Source of the DNA: Paenibacillus pasadenensis DSM 19293 | GTDB lineage: Bacteria; Bacillota; Bacilli; Paenibacillales; Paenibacillaceae | Assembly (NCBI RefSeq): GCF_000422485.1 | Contig: NZ_KE383853.1 | Coordinates: 55,154-119,153, forward strand | DNA length: 64,000 nucleotides | Direction: 5' to 3' | Shown here: positions 8,134-16,519 of the stretch, in pieces | How positions within the stretch are numbered: the stretch's first letter is position 1 | Layout of the letters: each line of letters starts with the position of its first letter | Position numbers and translations under genes: made by a program | The notes under the pieces: model-generated | Told to the model about the DNA's origin: nothing | The model's input: only the letters and a program-made list of their open reading frames with translations | Databases searched by the model: none

Positions 8134-8396
8134 CGGCTACCCCTCCGCTCGGTCTCCTGCGTTGTCGGCATGCGGCGGCAGCCTCCCGCCCGCCTCGCCT
8201 GCCGGCCCGTCGATCACATTCCTTCATTATCTTCGCCGCGTCGCGAAGCTGTCAACGACGCCCGGCGGAGGACGCCTCGCCCCCCGCGCGGCGTTCTCCG
8301 CCGGCGGCGCGCTCCGGCTCCGGATGGTATACTGCTTTCTATAGAGAAACTTTTTGCGCGAGACAGTCGTTGATTGCACAGGAGGCTCACATCTAC

Positions 8397-9272
8397 ATGC
8401 TTACCGCCTGCAAGCTGGGAAAACAATACAAAACGGGCTGGGCGCTGCGCCCGCTTACGCTGGAGCTCGGCCCCGGCCTCCACGGCCTGCTCGGCCCGAA
8501 CGGAGCCGGCAAGTCGACGCTGCTGCGGCTGCTGGCCGGCATGCTGGCGCCGACGACCGGCGACGCGCTGCTGCGCGGCAGCTCGGTCCGCGACTTCCGT
8601 CGCAGCGGCAGCCGCATCGGCTACCTGCCGCAGAACATCCGCGTGCTGCCGCAGTTCTCCGCCCGCCAGTGGCTGCTCCATGCCGCCTCGCTGCAAGGCG
8701 GCGGCTCGCTCGCGGAGCGCCGGCGCAAGGTCGACGAGGTGCTCGAGCAGGTCAATCTGCTCGGCGAGGCCGATCTGCCGGCCCGCCACTATTCGTACGG
8801 CATGACCAAAAGGCTCGGCGTCGCCCAGGCGCTGCTGTCGGCCGGCGATCTGCTGATCGTCGACGAGCCGACCGCCGGCCTCGATCCCGAAGAGCGCATC
8901 CGCCTGCGGCGGGTGCTCGCCGAGGCCGCGGCGACGCGGGTCGTGCTGCTGTCGACGCATGTGCTCGGCGACATCGGCGCGAGCTGCCGCGAGGTGATCG
9001 TGCTCGGCGAAGGACGGCTGCTGTACCACGGCAGCACCCAAGGGCTCGCCGGCTTCGCCGAGGACCGCACCTGGGCGTGGGAGACGTCGGAGAACGAATG
9101 GCGGCGCATGCCGCTGGGCGGGCTGCTGAGCGCCCGGCGCACGGAGGAGGGCATCCTCTGCCGCGCGCTGAGCGACCGCCCGCCGTCGCCGTTCGCGGAG
9201 CGCGTGGAGCCGACGCTGGAGGAAGGCTATCTGAGCCTCATGAACCGCCAGCCCTCCGGAGGTCCGACATGA
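8397..9272 (+). CDS. ABC transporter ATP-binding protein
   Basis: A 291-residue cytosolic ATPase that powers the permease encoded next. Walker A is GPNGAGKST (about residues 34-42), the Q-loop region is YLPQNIRVLP, the signature is the variant YSYGMTKRLG, Walker B is LLIVDEPTAGLD and the H-loop is STHVLGD. This ATPase type is close to the NatA/YhfQ-like exporters of the ABC-2 class. The start at 8397 is chosen for AGGAGG at 8380-8385; a TTG at 8370 is possible but has no ribosome site. An extended -10 box, TGGTATACT near 8325, may provide the promoter. Its stop codon overlaps the start of the permease (ATGA), showing translational coupling. Confidence 0.9.
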   Translation: MLTACKLGKQYKTGWALRPLTLELGPGLHGLLGPNGAGKSTLLRLLAGMLAPTTGDALLRGSSVRDFRRSGSRIGYLPQNIRVLPQFSARQWLLHAASLQGGGSLAERRRKVDEVLEQVNLLGEADLPARHYSYGMTKRLGVAQALLSAGDLLIVDEPTAGLDPEERIRLRRVLAEAAATRVVLLSTHVLGDIGASCREVIVLGEGRLLYHGSTQGLAGFAEDRTWAWETSENEWRRMPLGGLLSARRTEEGILCRALSDRPPSPFAERVEPTLEEGYLSLMNRQPSGGPT

Positions 9273-11527
9273 TTCCGAACGTGCTTCGCCAGGCGGCGAT
9301 GGAGCTGCGCTCCCTGCTGCTGCTGCGCTGGACGCTGCTGCTGCCGGCCGCGGCCTCCATCTGGATGCTGCTGCACACATGGCGGCTGCGGCCGGAGTCG
9401 TCGCAGGACATCAATCTGTACGCGTCCGACACGCATCAGATGCTGCTCATGCTGACGACCGCCATCCCGCTGCTGCTCGGCGTGCTGCTCATGCGGCGCG
9501 ACCTGCTCCATCCGTCCGCCGAATGGCTGTTCCGGCTGCCGCTGCCCGCCGGCGGCTGGATGGCGGCCAAATGGCTCGCCGGCCTGGCCTACATGACGCT
9601 GTACACGCTCGCGGTCGGAGCGGCGTACGCCGCCTCGGCGCTGCGGCACGGCCTGCCCGCCGCCTCGATGGGGCGGCAGCTCGCCCTTTACGGACTGCTG
9701 TACGAGCATGCCTTCGCCGTCTCGCTGGCGCTTGGGCTGTTCCTGGGCGTGCTGCTGCCGCTCCGCTTCTCGCTGCCGGCGGCGTTCTGCGCCTGGGTGT
9801 TCGGCTCGCTGTTCCTGCAGGCCTACATCCGGCCGGTCTACGAATGGAGCTGGCTCAAGGCGTTCTACCTGCAGCCGCTGTTCGAGAACAGCCTGCTCGG
9901 CAACGAGGTCTGGTCCTGGCCGCTCGCCCGCGGCGAGCTGCTGCGCATCATGGGCTTCGGCGCCGCGTTCTCGCTGTTCCTGCTCGTGGCCGGCGCGGCG
10001 CTGCTCGGCCGCAGCAAGCCGCCGCTGAACCGGCGGCGGCCGTGGCTGCTCGCGCTCGTGGCGATGCTGGCCGCTGCAGGAGCATTCGCGCCGTTCGCCT
10101 CGCTGGAGGCGGCCCGCGACGTCCATCGCGCGCAGCTCGAGCAGGCGGCGGCCGGCCCGGACGAACGGCTCGATCCCGCCGCCTACCGCTTCCGGCTGGA
10201 ACGGATGGACCTGCGGCTCAAGCTGGCCGGCGACGGCAGTCTCGTCGCCGAGGCGACGCTCGAGCTGCCGACCGAAAAGGGCCGGCTGCTGCCGGCCGAG
10301 CGGGGGCGGACGCTGCGCTACAAGGAGCCCGGCATCGTGTCGCTGCTGCTCTATCCGTCGCTGCAGGTGCGGTCGGTCCAGCTGAACGGCGTGCCGATCG
10401 CCTGGGAGCGCAAAGGCGACAGCATCCGCTTTCCCGAGCTTATGCTCGATCGCGGCCGGCCTGTCCAGACGGTGGAGATCCGCTACGGCGGCCGGCTCGA
10501 CGAATGGCTGAGCGGGCCGGGCGGCAGCGAGAGCTATCTCGCCTTCCTCCGCTCCGATGCGCTCTACCTGCCCGCCTCGCTCGGCTGGTACCCGCTGCCC
10601 GGCGGCGACACGCTGCTGGCGCTCGACGAAGACGGCAGGCTGCTCGACCGCCCGTCGTCCGCGCTGACGCCCGGCGCCGCCTACGAGGTGGAAGCGTCCG
10701 GCTTCCGCGCTCCGCTGTTCGGCACGCTGCCGGAGGAGCCGTCGGCGGACGGAGCCGTCCGCTTCCGCGGCGTCTCCGGCGCGGGACTCACGCTCGTCGG
10801 AGGCCGCTTCGAGACGGTCCGGCGGGAGGGCGAGGCGATTCGGATCGTGACGACGCCGGGCAACCGGGACGAGGCGGAAGCGTTCCTCGAGCGGTTCGAG
10901 CGGCGACGCGAAGGATTGGAGGAGCTGGCCGGAGCTCCGCTCGGCGCGGTCCGGCAGCTGTTCTTTTTCCCGATGCATCTGATCGGCGCGCCGGTCGAGG
11001 CTCCGAGCGTGAACCGCTCCTGGCATGCGGAGAACGACACGCTGTTCATCCCGCAGACGGAGCATCGCAATCTCGACGGCTACGCCGAGGACGCGCTGAG
11101 CGACCTGCTGCTGTTCGGCGACGTCGGTCGGGGAGAAGCGATGGCCCGGGAGAACGCGCTGGAGGATCCTTCCGGCAGCGAATCCGTTGCCTTGGCGATC
11201 CGCTCCGCTTATGCTTTTCTGTACAACAAGCAGCGCGGCCCGGACGAGCCGTACCGCATCGAGGCGGAGGAGCTGCCGGCATGGAGGTCGATGCGCGCCT
11301 TGATCCAGGCCGCCTACGACCGAGGCCATGCCGCGCTCGCCCGCGAGGTGCTGGAGCAGTTCCGCAGCCGCGGGCTCGCGCTGCCGGAGCCGCCTCGCAG
11401 CGGAGCCGGCGAGCGCATGGCCGCAGCCGCGCCGCCGTACGTGACGGTGGACGAATTTATGAAGGAATGGCGAGCGCGCATGCCGGACGACCGCTGGCCG
11501 CCGATGACGGACGATGAAGGAGGATGA
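9269..11527 (+). CDS. ABC-2 type permease fused to an M1-peptidase-like domain
   Basis: A 752-residue membrane protein and the partner of the ATPase upstream. Residues 1-270 hold six or seven hydrophobic segments (for example LLLLRWTLLLPAAASIWML and IPLLLGVLLM), and a further hydrophobic segment ends near residue 295 (WLLALVAMLAAAGAFAPF). The following 450 residues look extracytoplasmic and resemble the beta-rich N-terminal domain of M1 aminopeptidases (RFRLERMDLRLKLAGDGSLV) followed by a helical region. The zinc motif HExxH is absent; the equivalent region has only SWHAENDTLFIPQTEHRNLDG spread over it, so the domain is probably not catalytic. ABC permease-M1 fusions are known in other bacteria. 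What it exports or binds is not evident. Confidence 0.8.
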   Translation: MIPNVLRQAAMELRSLLLLRWTLLLPAAASIWMLLHTWRLRPESSQDINLYASDTHQMLLMLTTAIPLLLGVLLMRRDLLHPSAEWLFRLPLPAGGWMAAKWLAGLAYMTLYTLAVGAAYAASALRHGLPAASMGRQLALYGLLYEHAFAVSLALGLFLGVLLPLRFSLPAAFCAWVFGSLFLQAYIRPVYEWSWLKAFYLQPLFENSLLGNEVWSWPLARGELLRIMGFGAAFSLFLLVAGAALLGRSKPPLNRRRPWLLALVAMLAAAGAFAPFASLEAARDVHRAQLEQAAAGPDERLDPAAYRFRLERMDLRLKLAGDGSLVAEATLELPTEKGRLLPAERGRTLRYKEPGIVSLLLYPSLQVRSVQLNGVPIAWERKGDSIRFPELMLDRGRPVQTVEIRYGGRLDEWLSGPGGSESYLAFLRSDALYLPASLGWYPLPGGDTLLALDEDGRLLDRPSSALTPGAAYEVEASGFRAPLFGTLPEEPSADGAVRFRGVSGAGLTLVGGRFETVRREGEAIRIVTTPGNRDEAEAFLERFERRREGLEELAGAPLGAVRQLFFFPMHLIGAPVEAPSVNRSWHAENDTLFIPQTEHRNLDGYAEDALSDLLLFGDVGRGEAMARENALEDPSGSESVALAIRSAYAFLYNKQRGPDEPYRIEAEELPAWRSMRALIQAAYDRGHAALAREVLEQFRSRGLALPEPPRSGAGERMAAAAPPYVTVDEFMKEWRARMPDDRWPPMTDDEGG

Positions 11528-11531
11528 CCGC

Positions 11532-12128
11532 GTGACGGTGACGGATGAAGAATTGGTCCAAGGAATGATGGACGGAGACCAGGCGAGCTTCGAGGCGCTG
11601 GTCCACCGCTACCATGCTCCGCTCTCGGGCTTCCTGCAGCGCCAGCTGAAGGATCCGGGGCGGGCGGAGGATATCGTGCAGGAGACGTTCCTCAAGCTGA
11701 TCCGCCAGCTCAAGGACCGGCGCAGCCCCGACAACGTGCAGGCGTGGCTGTACCGGGTGGCGATGAACCAGTGCCGCGACTATTGGAAAAGCTCCGGCTA
11801 CCAGACCGACCGCAACCGCTTCGGCGAGCCGCCGGAGCGCAAGGACGAGCGGCCCTCCGTCGTGGAGATGGCCGAGCGCTCGGAGACGCGCCGCGAGATC
11901 CGGCAGACGCTCGAGGAGCTGCCGCAGGTGCAGCGCGAGGTCGTGCTGCTCCGCTTTTATCAGGATCTCAAGCTGCAGGACATCGCCGACGCGCTCCAGC
12001 TCCCGCTGGGCTCGGTGAAGACGCATCTGTACAAGGCTCTGCGCCGGCTCAAGACGAAGCTCGGCAAGGAGCAGAAAGCCCCGATGCGGGCGGAAGGAGG
12101 GGAACCGGATGGAATTGCCGAACGATAA
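11532..12128 (+). CDS. RNA polymerase ECF-type sigma factor
   Basis: A 198-residue sigma-70 family member of the extracytoplasmic-function type. Region 2 is clear in YHAPLSGFLQRQL, RAEDIVQETFLKLIRQL and AWLYRVAMNQCRDYW. Region 4 is ELPQVQREVVLLRFYQDLK, then LQDIADALQLPLGSVKTHLYKALRRLK. The start is GTG at 11532, eight bases after AAGGAGG; the frame opens at 11514 inside the permease gene but that start has no site. It lies four bases after the permease stop and overlaps the next gene by 20 bases. Being embedded between transporter genes, it probably responds to the substrate or envelope state sensed by them, with the following membrane protein as a candidate anti-sigma factor. That role is inference. 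Confidence 0.9.
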   Translation: MTVTDEELVQGMMDGDQASFEALVHRYHAPLSGFLQRQLKDPGRAEDIVQETFLKLIRQLKDRRSPDNVQAWLYRVAMNQCRDYWKSSGYQTDRNRFGEPPERKDERPSVVEMAERSETRREIRQTLEELPQVQREVVLLRFYQDLKLQDIADALQLPLGSVKTHLYKALRRLKTKLGKEQKAPMRAEGGEPDGIAER

Positions 12129-12954
12129 GGAACTGAAGCAGCTGGAAGAGGAGCTTCGCGGTCCCCTGTCCTCGCTGCACGCGCGGCCGGTGACGGCCTC
12201 GGATACGGCGCGCCTGCTGGCGTCGCTGCAGCCCGCCTTCGACGGGCTGCGTCCGGAGCTCTCCGGCCGAGGCGTGCCGGACTGGATGGGCGGCAGCGTG
12301 CCGGACGCCCGCCGGCCGACGCTGCTCAAGCTGCTGCGCACGCAGCTCGGCGCGTATTCGCGGGCGTACTGGCTCGCCAGCCTGGGGGTATTCCTCATGC
12401 TGATGTACATCCTGCCGTACGGCTCCGGCGAGGAAGGCTCGTCAATGCTGAGCGAGGTGAGCGCCAAGCTGTCGCTGTTCCTGCCGATGATGTTCCTCTC
12501 CGGCCTGCTGTACAGCTTCCGCAGCTGGAACCGCGAGATGCGCACGATCGAGAGCATCACGCCGTATCCGCCCGCGCTGCTGCTGATGGCCCGCGTCATG
12601 ATCGTCGGCGGCCTGAACGTGCTGTTCGGCGTGGCGGCCTCGCTCTATCTGGCGACGCGCATGGAGCAGTTCCCGGTGCTGCCGTTCATCCTTCAGTGGA
12701 TGTCGCTCATCCTGCTCATCGCCGGCGGCGCCGCCTACGTCATGCTGCGGGCCGGGGTCAAGAGCTCGTTCGTGATCGGCTCGCTGTTCTGGATGGCGTG
12801 GAACGTCATGGAATACGTGCTGCGCATGCCCGAAAGCGGCAGCTCCGCGCCGGAAACGATCCGCACCGCCATCTACTGGCTCTGCCTTGGAGCCGGCGCG
12901 CTCATGATCTCGATGGCGTACCGCCGCAGCCTCGTCATCAAGCGGGTCGTCTAA
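12109..12954 (+). CDS. Six-helix membrane protein, possible anti-sigma or permease partner
   Basis: A 281-residue protein with a hydrophilic N-terminal region of about 85 residues (MELPNDKELKQLEEELRG onward) and then about six membrane segments, including YWLASLGVFLMLMYILPYG, LSLFLPMMFLSGLLYSF, VMIVGGLNVLFGVAASLYL and WMSLILLIAGGAAYVML. No zinc-finger anti-sigma motif (HxxxCxxC) is present. It overlaps the sigma factor gene by 20 bases and is followed after 13 bases by an ABC ATPase. Two roles fit: an anti-sigma factor holding the sigma factor through its cytosolic N-terminus, or the permease for the downstream ATPase. Both could be true. I do not recognise a named family. Confidence 0.7.
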   Translation: MELPNDKELKQLEEELRGPLSSLHARPVTASDTARLLASLQPAFDGLRPELSGRGVPDWMGGSVPDARRPTLLKLLRTQLGAYSRAYWLASLGVFLMLMYILPYGSGEEGSSMLSEVSAKLSLFLPMMFLSGLLYSFRSWNREMRTIESITPYPPALLLMARVMIVGGLNVLFGVAASLYLATRMEQFPVLPFILQWMSLILLIAGGAAYVMLRAGVKSSFVIGSLFWMAWNVMEYVLRMPESGSSAPETIRTAIYWLCLGAGALMISMAYRRSLVIKRVV

Positions 12955-12967
12955 AGGAGGCCCGCCG

Positions 12968-13876
12968 ATGATCGAGCTGAGCGGCGTGCGCTGGGAGCGC
13001 CGGGCCGGCGTATTCACGCTGGACGTCCCCCGGCTGCTGCTGCGCGAAGGCATCACCGTCATGGCCGGCGCCAACGGCTCCGGCAAGTCCTCCTTGCTGC
13101 AGCTGCTGGCGACCGCCGAGTTTCCCGACCAGGGCGGCATCCGCTACGGCCTCATGAGCGGCGACCGCGATCTGGCGGCGATCCGCTCGTCGATCGGCTA
13201 TGTGCCGACCGGGCTGGAGCTGTACGAGGACATGCGGATGGAGCGGCTGCTGCGCTATCTGTCCGAGCTCAAAGGCGAGGCCGGCCGCGCGGAGACCGAC
13301 CGGGTCATCGGGCTGTTCCAGCTGGAGCCTTACCGGCGGCGCGCGATCAAGACGCTGCCGCAGGGCATCCGCCAGCGGATCGCGCTCGCGCAGTCCGTCA
13401 TCGGCTCGCCGGACTACCTGTTCCTGGACGAGCCGCTCAACGCGCTCGACTCGGTCGAGCGGCTGCGGCTGATCCGCTTTCTCGCCTCGTACGCCCGCGG
13501 CCGCGCCGTCGTCGTCTCCACGCATGAGCTCAACGAGTGGGAAGCCTGGGCGTCCCGCATCCTGTGGCTGGCGGACGGCAAGCCGCAGTTCCACGGCACG
13601 CCGCAGGAGTGGACGTCCGCCCTGCCCGGCTCGGTCTGGGGAGGATCGGTCTCGCCGGAGCGCTACCGCGAGCTGCCGCCTGGCGACCTGCTGCAGGTTC
13701 GGCCAGAGCTGGACCTCTGGAGCGTGCGCCTGCTCGCAGCGGACTGTCCCGGGCCGGAGTTCGCCGTCCAGGAGCCGACGCTCGAGGACGCGTACTTCCT
13801 GCGCTCGCGGGCGCGGCTTCGAGAGGAGCAGACCCGCATCAACACAACTCTACAGAACGATCATAACGACATGTAA
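12968..13876 (+). CDS. ABC transporter ATP-binding protein
   Basis: A 302-residue ATPase ending the operon. Walker A is GANGSGKSS, the Q-loop is SIGYVPTG, Walker B is YLFLDEPLNALD and the H-loop is STHEL. The signature motif is the divergent LPQGIRQRI where LSGGQ is usual, as in many antibiotic-efflux-like ABC-2 ATPases. The start has AAAGGAGG nine bases upstream. Its likely membrane partner is the protein just upstream. The last 15 residues (TRINTTLQNDHNDM) are asparagine- and threonine-rich and unlike the rest, encoded by DNA that is already becoming AT-rich. That suggests the original C-terminus was replaced where the low-GC island begins. Confidence 0.88.
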   Translation: MIELSGVRWERRAGVFTLDVPRLLLREGITVMAGANGSGKSSLLQLLATAEFPDQGGIRYGLMSGDRDLAAIRSSIGYVPTGLELYEDMRMERLLRYLSELKGEAGRAETDRVIGLFQLEPYRRRAIKTLPQGIRQRIALAQSVIGSPDYLFLDEPLNALDSVERLRLIRFLASYARGRAVVVSTHELNEWEAWASRILWLADGKPQFHGTPQEWTSALPGSVWGGSVSPERYRELPPGDLLQVRPELDLWSVRLLAADCPGPEFAVQEPTLEDAYFLRSRARLREEQTRINTTLQNDHNDM

Positions 13877-13894
13877 GATCAGTTAATGGTAGAA

Positions 13895-13946
13895 AAAGGG
13901 CTGCTCTTGGTGAATTATGTTAAATATTCACTAAGAGCATCCCTTT
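13895..13946 (+). terminator. Terminator of the ABC-sigma operon
   Basis: An imperfect stem (AAAGGG, GCTCTT and GTGAAT pairing with ATTCAC, AAGAGC and CCCTTT) with a loop of about 10 bases. It may act on both strands. Confidence 0.65.
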
Positions 13947-14013
13947 ATGCTACTTACGAAGTATTAAATTGCGATTGTTCGACTTAAAATATTCGTTTCG
14001 AATTTTCAAAGAA

Positions 14014-14523
14014 CTATTTCGGCATAAATAATTTTTCTCCAAATCTAGTTCTTAGCTCGTTTTGAATACTTAATGCTTCCTCCTCACTTGATCCCGTAAC
14101 AACAAAATAATTGCTACTCTCATCCTCATCATTAATCCAAACATTTATTTTATGAAATTTTTTGTCAAACCAAATGACATTCGAAGACACTATGCTAAAC
14201 GGTTTTTTTGGACTTAAATACATTAATGAAGCCATTCGTACTCCATCTTTTTCTTTAGTTATTATTAATTCGGTTTGATTAGTCTTTGATTCATTATAAG
14301 AGTCAATAAGAATATTCCCTTTAAATGTTGACTTACCAAATAGAGAATATTTCAAATCTCCTTTGATGTGAATTTTTGTTTTACTAAAAAAAGATGAGTT
14401 TTCCGAATCCATAACTATTGCATCTCGTTTAACATCTATATTTTCCGAGAATTTAAAGAAAACAAAAAAAAGAACAATTACAACGGTAACGAAAAGGGAT
14501 TTCTTATATTTCAAATTAATCAT
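14014..14523 (-). CDS. Membrane-anchored protein of unknown function, low GC
   Basis: A 169-residue protein I do not recognise. The N-terminus MINLKYKKSLFVTVVIVL is a basic start followed by a hydrophobic segment to about residue 24, so it is either a membrane anchor or an uncleaved signal. The rest is polar, rich in Lys, Ser, Asn and Ile, with no cysteine and no known motif, and should face outward. Its codons are strongly AT-rich, in clear contrast to the GC-rich genes on both sides. Together with the next gene it makes an AT-rich block of about 2.5 kb that looks acquired. An immunity or accessory protein for the secreted protein encoded at 15113-16153 is one possibility, with no direct support. 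Confidence 0.7.
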   Translation of the reverse strand: MINLKYKKSLFVTVVIVLFFVFFKFSENIDVKRDAIVMDSENSSFFSKTKIHIKGDLKYSLFGKSTFKGNILIDSYNESKTNQTELIITKEKDGVRMASLMYLSPKKPFSIVSSNVIWFDKKFHKINVWINDEDESSNYFVVTGSSEEEALSIQNELRTRFGEKLFMPK

Positions 14524-15112
14524 CCTTTTTTAAAAAAAATTTCGTTTAAATGAGATAATATAAAATTTTAAAAATATTCTTTTTATAAATAGTAAAATTG
14601 GATCTCGCTTGAAAGCATTGTAATGGGTATTCGACAAGAAAAGCCTTGATTAATTGGATAACGTACGTTATCACTATTCCAAGTATCAAAACTCCTTTAC
14701 GAATGCAATTTTTAATTTAATCGTTTAAACAGAGTCCGAGAGTTCAATCCCAATGCTGTTAAGCGGTTTTGAGATAAATGAAGCATGGTGTCGTAAACAA
14801 TGTCGTGCTTCACAAGTCTTATTAAATTCGTATAAAGGTTTCAAAATTTCATTGCCAGAGTCAACTTCTCTTCTCAAGAACTTTTTATTAATTATTCGGT
14901 AAAGCAGAAGAAACTCTGATTTAATTTATCCGCAACTTTTCCAGAAAAAATTCAATAGATAAAAACCCACTTAAAGGAAGTAGATTTGAGAGAATGTTCC
15001 TTATTCTAAGTGTAGCATAATTAACAACTGATTTTAAGCTTCACTTTTCTACAACGAAAAATTAGTCTTTATAATGCGTTAAAAGGCCCTCTCTTTAGAG
15101 GACCTTTAAGAA
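14524..15112. other. AT-rich intergenic region with no gene seen
   Basis: About 590 bases of strongly AT-rich DNA between the two island genes. I find no open frame with a ribosome site. The only structures noted are the terminator at 15081-15107 and a weak inverted repeat (GAAGCA and TGCTTC) around 14780-14815. Confidence 0.6.
15081..15107 (-). terminator. Terminator of the secreted island protein
   Basis: Minus-strand hairpin with stem AAAGGTCCTCT and AGAGGGCCTTT around an AAAG loop, ending in a short T run, just after the stop codon at 15113. Confidence 0.8.
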
Positions 15113-16153
15113 CTAAGTAATCGAACCTGGGACACTTGGATTAGTTCCGTGAATTGTAGTGGCTAGCTTATTTTGAATGGTTCTCATTTCAAGGGAAAAT
15201 AAATAAGCATTTTTTGGTGCATAAGGGCTTAAATAAGCAGCTATAGCAGCGGAACCATTTCTATGATTATCAGGCCTTAAATCATATGTTCTTGAACCCA
15301 TACCGATTTGAGCACTTTCCACAGCACCGGTCGATTTCTTATAATTGAATGAGAGCGTATTCCATGATAGTGTCCCTGCCATTGAAGATGAAACAAAGCT
15401 CATTATTTGCTGGTTATCTGATTGTCCAACTTTTTTCACATACATAAAATCGACATTCTCATACCAAAGATAAGAGTAGTTTACCGAAATATTTTCAATA
15501 ACTGTAGTTTTCGAAAAATTAGAATCAGTAACGAAATCTTTCACATAATCATAAACGGTTAATCCGATATTTATCGGTAGACTAATTGTTTTAGCAGCAT
15601 CTTTAGCTACTGTTGCAGCTAAATTCGTCGCTCCAGCTTGAAAGGAATTATCTGACTGAATTATTTTTCCATTGGCTCCTTTAAGACTAGAGTTTTGACT
15701 GTTAGCTTCTGCTGTAAGATGCTGTACTTCATAAGTTATCCCATCTTTAACCCAATTTTCGCGATAACTAGTCCAAGCAATATTCGATTGAGATGGTATG
15801 ACCACATACGGACTTATTCTGTCATAATTAGACAAATTATTAATTTTCATTTTCACTTCTTGATTGCTTAAGAATTCCACACCTAATTTCTGCATCTCAT
15901 TTCCAAGACGGTTCCATTCCATTAAAAACCCTGGTTTCTCTTCAGCTAAAACTATCGCTCTCTCTGCCATTAAATCACTAATCATTTTGTTTCTAGCAGG
16001 TATTTCTTGCGAATATAAATTAACAGAATTCACTTGCTCCCTTGGTTCTAATGAAACTATGTCTTCGCTTGTCGCCGCATTACTAATACCACTAAAACTT
16101 GTAGTGATAGAAACTAGACTAGCTACTATTAAGAGCTTACCCTTCACCTTCAT
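15113..16153 (-). CDS. Secreted protein of unknown function, low GC
   Basis: A 346-residue protein with a classical signal peptide: MKVKGKLLIVASLVSITTSF then a likely cleavage at SNAA-T near residue 28. No anchor, LPXTG or SLH motif follows, so it should be released. The mature part starts with a helical region (residues 30-110: MISDLMAERAIVLAEEKPGF and similar), then a region rich in Ser, Asn and Tyr likely to form beta structure. There are no cysteines. The start has AAGGAG at a good distance. Codon use is AT-rich compared with the host. I do not recognise the family. A secreted toxin, bacteriocin-like or surface-binding protein are all possible, and nothing visible separates them. Confidence 0.75.
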   Translation of the reverse strand: MKVKGKLLIVASLVSITTSFSGISNAATSEDIVSLEPREQVNSVNLYSQEIPARNKMISDLMAERAIVLAEEKPGFLMEWNRLGNEMQKLGVEFLSNQEVKMKINNLSNYDRISPYVVIPSQSNIAWTSYRENWVKDGITYEVQHLTAEANSQNSSLKGANGKIIQSDNSFQAGATNLAATVAKDAAKTISLPINIGLTVYDYVKDFVTDSNFSKTTVIENISVNYSYLWYENVDFMYVKKVGQSDNQQIMSFVSSSMAGTLSWNTLSFNYKKSTGAVESAQIGMGSRTYDLRPDNHRNGSAAIAAYLSPYAPKNAYLFSLEMRTIQNKLATTIHGTNPSVPGSIT

Positions 16154-16453
16154 GGTATATCTCCTTTTATTTGGGATATTATTAATATTAACATTTTAAA
16201 CCAAAAAAAACAGGGACAAAAGAACCAATCCAATAATAGGTAATAATAGCTGTTGATATATCCTTAAAATAAATTAACAAGACTTTGGTACCAAAGAATA
16301 CTGGAATATGCATAATCGGCAGCTTGATTCTTCGAAAGCTCTTGGCTTGAGGTGCCTTGCATCAGTCTAGAAAGACTTAGTTACCTTTAGTGACTGTCGA
16401 TTTAATGTGGACAGGTCCATTTCACATTAAAAAGTTGACTTCAGGAAAACGAA
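16154..16453. other. Intergenic region at the edge of the AT-rich island
   Basis: No gene seen. It carries a perfect palindrome CTTTGGTACCAAAG at 16283-16296, a possible protein-binding site. Base composition moves back toward the host average from about 16330 to 16450, which marks the island's edge. Confidence 0.5.
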
Positions 16454-16512
16454 AAAAAGGCTGTCCCGTACGATCCGGCTTCATGACCGGCATCGAGGGG
16501 AACAGCCTTTTT
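16454..16512 (-). terminator. Terminator of the NHL/SLH protein gene
   Basis: On the minus strand AAAAAGGCTGTTCCCC pairs with GGGACAGCCTTTTT, enclosing an inner CCGG hairpin, followed by a long T run. Directly after the stop codon at 16520. Confidence 0.88.
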
Positions 16513-16519
16513 GCTTTTG

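Noticed and set aside
9227-11329. A 700-residue antisense frame opposite the ABC permease
   Set aside because: Shadow of a GC-rich gene; Arg-, Gln- and Ala-rich with no motif. Many similar shadows occur opposite other genes.
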